From the NCBI RefSeq assembly GCF_003597395.2, contig NC_133777.1, positions 7,843,305 to 7,907,304 on the forward strand: 64,000 nucleotides of DNA. The letters run 5' to 3'. Within the stretch, counting starts at the first letter, position 1; each line of letters opens with the position of its first letter. Positions 61,160 through 64,000 of the stretch are shown piece after piece. The stretch is from Chelonoidis abingdonii (lineage: Eukaryota; Chordata; Testudines; Testudinidae). The notes under the pieces were generated by a model, which was not told the origin of the DNA, did no database searches, and saw only the letters and a program-made list of their open reading frames with translations. The position numbers and the translations under genes are program-made.

Positions 61160-61530
61160 ACAGGACAACATTTTGAAAGCAATACGATGACAGTCTGATG
61201 ACAAAACGCAGGGATGCTTTGTTGGCATGTGATGTTTTGTTGCACGGTGTCTGCATTTTCACAAGATTCAGCCACATTTTGCCTCATTGCGGCTACGTTT
61301 TGATGCTCGGTGGCAGCGTTTTCCCAAGATGTCGCTGTGTTCGGGACATGATGTGCCCAGCACTTTTTGGACCTTGTGCAGTCACATTTTGCTGCAACAC
61401 GGCGGCACTGTCTGTAATAACTGGACAGGCCGGTGATGTTTTGACTTGGCCTTGGCCACATTGTCCACTCTTGCCACAGGGCAACTATGGTTTAATGTGA
61501 CGGGGCCACGTTTTGTGGCCACAGCTGGTT
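61160..61530. repeat. Degenerate tandem array with 21-bp period
   Basis: TTTT cores recur exactly every 21 bases at 61235, 61256, 61277, 61298 and 61319 in a unit of the form CACRTTTTG. Weaker copies lie on both sides (61172, 61387, 61438, 61512). A minus-strand open frame across 61147-61461 therefore shows a 7-residue repeat: ENAATEH, QNVAAMR, QNVAESC, ENADTVQ. No start context, domain or homolog supports that frame as a gene. The array ends about 120 bases before the MAP2K3 GC-box region. Confidence 0.8.
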
Positions 61531-61838
61531 TCGCCTCAGTGGACCAGCCTCCCAAAGGGGGAAGAGTGACTATCCCGGGTCAGGAAGTGGGTCATTGCCG
61601 GGGGGAGGGGTGGAATTTCCCCCGCTCCACCAAACCTCAGCATCTAGGCTGGAGCTCAGAGCCTTGAGGGTCAGCGGGGCGTGGCTACGATAACCACGCC
61701 CCTTCCTCCCAGGACCCAATGGCGATAGAGTTCAGGCGGTGGGGGCGGGGCCGGCTGCGCTCGGCTCAGCTGCGCGCCTCGCCTGCCCGGGGCTCAGTAT
61801 CTCGCCTTACAGCAGCCCGGCTCGTGCACCCCGGGGAC

Positions 61839-61883
61839 ATGCTCCGGTCCCGCGCCGCGCCCCCGGCCTCCGCCAGCGCCTAG
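61839..61883 (+). CDS. 14-codon upstream ORF in the presumed MAP2K3 leader
   Basis: An ATG at 61839 (G at -3) opens a frame of 14 codons, MLRSRAAPPASASA, ending in TAG at 61881-61883. The stop lies 43 bases before the MAP2K3 start. If the transcript begins upstream of 61839, this would be translated first and could lower main-frame initiation. Composition is just that of the CpG island, so conservation is unknown. Confidence 0.4.
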   Translation: MLRSRAAPPASASA

Positions 61884-61926
61884 CTCCGCTCAGCCCAGCG
61901 CCGCCGCCCCAGCCCCGAGACCAGCC

Positions 61927-61942
61927 ATGTCCCTCCCCAGAG
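61927..61942 (+). CDS. MAP2K3: MAP2K3 exon 1, coding part (residues 1-5 plus 1 nt)
   Basis: MAP2K3 (MKK3) is a dual-specificity kinase that phosphorylates and activates p38 MAP kinases in stress and cytokine signalling. Only the first coding bases are in the window: ATGTCCCTCCCCAGAG, encoding MSLPR and one base, then a GTAGGA donor. The human long form begins ..MPQSK and splices in the same phase 1 to GKSKRK, so MSLPR-G is a good positional match. Support comes from phase, position in a CpG island, plus-strand orientation and synteny right of NATD1. The kinase domain lies beyond the window, so homology itself cannot be tested here. The start has G at -3 and T at +4. An alternative start in exon 2, as in a human isoform, is possible. 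Confidence 0.72.
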
Positions 61943-64000
61943 GTAGGAGCGATCGGGGGGTTTCACCCCAGCTGCAGCCTCCCCTCCGGGCAACGGGGTC
62001 CCCCCCTGCGCGGTGCTCCGCTTCTGGGCCACGGAGTGGGGGGGTCTCCCCATGCGCTCCCCAGGGAGTGGCCCTACTGCGCTGGGGGGCCCCCTCCAAG
62101 TTACGGGGTCCCCTTGCTCTCCATCCGGGGTGCTCCCGCTTCGGATTACGGGCTGGTGGTCCCCCCAGTGCGCTCGCTGGGAAGTGCCCCTGCCGTGCTG
62201 GGTTATAGGCTCGGGGGGTCCTCCTTGCTGGTTCTATACCTCTAGCCAGCATCCCGAGCTGGGTATATTCTGTCTTTCTCTCTCTGCCCCATCTGTATCC
62301 GTTGCATTATTGCCCTGCCAGGATGCTCTCTGATTCTCCTCCTCGGTTACAGGGCTACCCAGAATGTGCCTGGTTCACCTAAAATCTTCTGCCCACCTCT
62401 TCATTCTTCTCCCCTCTAACTGCCTGGAGTTTAGATTGACTCTGCTCCAGAACTCCTTGGCTGACTACAGTTCTCCATCCAGTAGGGTAGATTTTGGTAT
62501 GTTTTTCTATCAACAGGGTGACTGGCCGGGCATCCACTTGCATCTGGTGGTAGGTGCATGTTTTGATGTCTCTCCTCACTTGTTTTTCCCTCCCATCCTC
62601 CAGTATAGCTGGGGAAGAGTATTTGCTGCCTACAGGTCGAATGCTGCTGCAGGAGACCCTCTGAGATTGGCTGAGACTGGGAAGGGGCAGCTTGTCTGTT
62701 GCTGGGTATGTGGAGGATGGCATTAACACAACAGGAGCAGCCATAAATCAAAGAAAGAGGGTCAGTGGGACAGAGCTGGTTCATGAACAAGGGGACTGAA
62801 CAGCATGACAGATCAGATTTGCATGTGTCTTGATACTGCTAATCTGATTTACAGGAACATACCATAAAAAGAGACCTTTAATACGAGGTGGATTCACAGT
62901 AGTGTTGGTGTTATTTGCTCATGGATGAGGATGCCACTTGGGGAAACATTTATGGTATTAGCAACCAGAGTTGCAGCCTGGTCACTGAAAGCAGCAGAGA
63001 ATCCTGTGGCACCTTATAGACTAACAGAGGTTTTGGAGCGTGAGCTTTCGTGGGTGAATACCCACTTCGTCAGACGCAGGTCACTGTGAGTGAAATCTCT
63101 GTAATTCCAGTTCTTCTTCAACGCTTAGCCAGTCGGCTATAGCGATTGTTCACCATTTGGTCCGTTCCTGCGCAACTGCAAAGGCTTGACGACCTGAGAG
63201 TCCAACATCGGAACAGATTCTGTGAACCCATGTAATTCTAGTTGGATCAGACTAAATGTTTTCCAGCTTGGACGCTGTTTGAAAACCAGGGATCTGGAGG
63301 TGGTGGTTGGAGAAGGAGCTATGGCATTTCTGAAGCTTTGGGCTTCAAAAGTGTTGAATATGGTGTCAGAGCATTCAGATGGAGGGCTTTGCATTGGTCT
63401 GTTTCTGGGTGTAGTGAGAGAGACAAAAAACCTTTATAAGCATATTCCTTAGTCCTGACTCAGCACTGAAATGGACTGGATGACTGTATATTACTTCAGC
63501 AGAGTTACATAAGCTGGGAAGATACCTGATTGTTGCCTAATTTTTCATGTGTAAATCACTTGTTAGCTGCATGGTTGCTCTACAGCCAGAAATTAATAGG
63601 TAGCAATAGTTATGGCTCTTTTACTTTGCCTCGGTTATGTAGAATAGAATCTTTGAAGTTCGACTCTTGTAATCAAGTTGTTTGTAAAGAGCCTAGCAAG
63701 ATTTTGGTTCTATATATACAAATATGAAAGACTGGTTCCCTGTTCCAAGGAATTTACAATCTAAGGCCTTGATCTTGCTGTCACATATATAGATGCTTAA
63801 CTTGAAGCAGGTGAGTTGTTCCACAGTAGTCAAAGGAACTGTGTGCACACACACAGGTGTTTGCAGGATTGTGGCCTATGAAGTTAGAAAGCTGCATACG
63901 ATTGAAGTTGCTCATGAAGAGAAATACGCTGATTACAAGCCTCAGTGCTTTGGTTTTACTGCACTACGTTACTACTTTGGCTCAATTACTGCAGTAAGTC
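61943..64000 (+). other. MAP2K3: MAP2K3 intron 1 (5' part)
   Basis: Sequence after the GTAGGA donor passes from CpG island into ordinary intronic DNA and continues past the window end. Apart from the repeat copy at 62988-63078 I see only short fragments of old repeats, such as GGAATTTACAATCTAAGGCC near 63747. No further MAP2K3 exon was found. Confidence 0.65.
62988..63078 (+). mobile_element. Short interspersed repeat with 8-bp target duplication
   Basis: This 91-bp copy belongs to the same family as 8542-8728 (GAATCCTGTGGCACCTTATA, GACTAACAGAGGTTTTGGAG, ending CACTTCGTCAGACGCA). It is flanked by an exact GGTCACTG at 62980-62987 and 63079-63086. The copy lacks the first 40-odd bases of the family, so it is truncated at its 5' end while the 3' end is kept, as expected for target-primed retroposition. 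Confidence 0.85.

Larger units (their letters stand above)
51384..61650. other. Divergent NATD1-MAP2K3 intergenic interval
   Basis: The first few hundred bases after 51384 must contain the NATD1 5' UTR and promoter, but CpG density is modest and I see no clear core element. The rest holds CR1 fragments, a SINE, GC-rich MITE-like elements and a 21-bp-period array, each listed separately. 51.9-52.9, 53.8-54.7, 56.9-58.1 and 58.4-59.8 kb show no recognisable gene. Confidence 0.75.
61650..62250 (+). promoter_or_regulatory. MAP2K3: CpG-rich MAP2K3 promoter and 5' end
   Basis: CpG-dense sequence surrounds MAP2K3 exon 1. Visible elements are an inverted pair of KLF/Sp-type boxes, GGGGCGTGGCT (61676-61686) and AACCACGCCCC (61692-61702), a CCAATGG at 61716-61722, and a GC box, GTGGGGGCGGGGCC, at about 61739-61752. 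No TATA box is seen. The start is probably between about 61.75 and 61.83 kb, which is inference. Confidence 0.8.

Noticed and set aside
61147..61461. Minus-strand 104-codon frame with 7-residue repeats
   Set aside because: The repeat follows from the 21-bp DNA period. It has no known domain, no transcript evidence and weak start context, so it is kept only as a DNA repeat finding.
61739..62245. Plus-strand 168-codon frame over MAP2K3 exon 1
   Set aside because: It is in another frame from MSLPR, reads through the MAP2K3 donor and is made of CpG-island composition.
1..64000. CRISPR array, bacterial defence system or prophage
   Set aside because: No regularly spaced identical repeats with unique spacers exist. 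Intron-exon structure and conserved vertebrate proteins show that this is a vertebrate nuclear locus.

Overview
The window is vertebrate nuclear DNA, most likely from a turtle. Three protein-coding genes lie in the order TMEM11 (-), NATD1 (-), MAP2K3 (+). From general knowledge this is also the human order on 17p11.2 (DHRS7B, TMEM11, NATD1, MAP2K3). The coding exons are short, end on canonical GT/AG sites and translate to highly conserved vertebrate proteins. Almost everything else is intron and intergenic DNA rich in transposable-element remains: CR1-like LINE pieces, tRNA-derived SINEs, hAT-like MITEs with 8-bp target duplications, and solo LTRs. The repeat types resemble those I remember from chelonian genomes. 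I ran no search, so the turtle assignment and all family names are inference.

Layout. 1-488 is presumptive TMEM11 3' UTR. 489-1005 is TMEM11 exon 2. 1006-10656 is its intron. 10657-10724 is exon 1, inside a CpG-rich promoter (about 10.48-11.14 kb) with YY1-like and ZNF143-like sites and a plus-strand TATA box. 11.1-20.2 kb holds no recognised coding exon and probably includes a long NATD1 3' UTR. NATD1 exons are at 20246-20362, 27943-28061 and 51287-51383; its 23-kb first intron carries most of the mobile elements. 51.4-61.7 kb is the repeat-rich NATD1-MAP2K3 divergent interval. 61.65-62.25 kb is a second CpG-rich promoter with MAP2K3 exon 1 (coding 61927-61942). The rest is MAP2K3 intron 1, which runs off the window.

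Functionally the three genes are unrelated neighbours: a mitochondrial membrane-shaping protein, a small GNAT-fold protein of unclear role, and a p38 MAPK kinase. They are linked only by old synteny. I found no CRISPR array, operon, functional RNA gene or intact transposase. The most interesting items are non-coding: the TMEM11 promoter (start codon inside a YY1 motif, three ZNF143-like sites, a divergent TATA box), a GC-rich 84-bp minisatellite just inside TMEM11 intron 1, a fold-back retroelement insertion, a solo LTR inside a CR1 copy, several MITEs with perfect target duplications, a 21-bp-period array upstream of MAP2K3, and a 14-codon uORF in the MAP2K3 leader. I see no convincing undescribed gene system.
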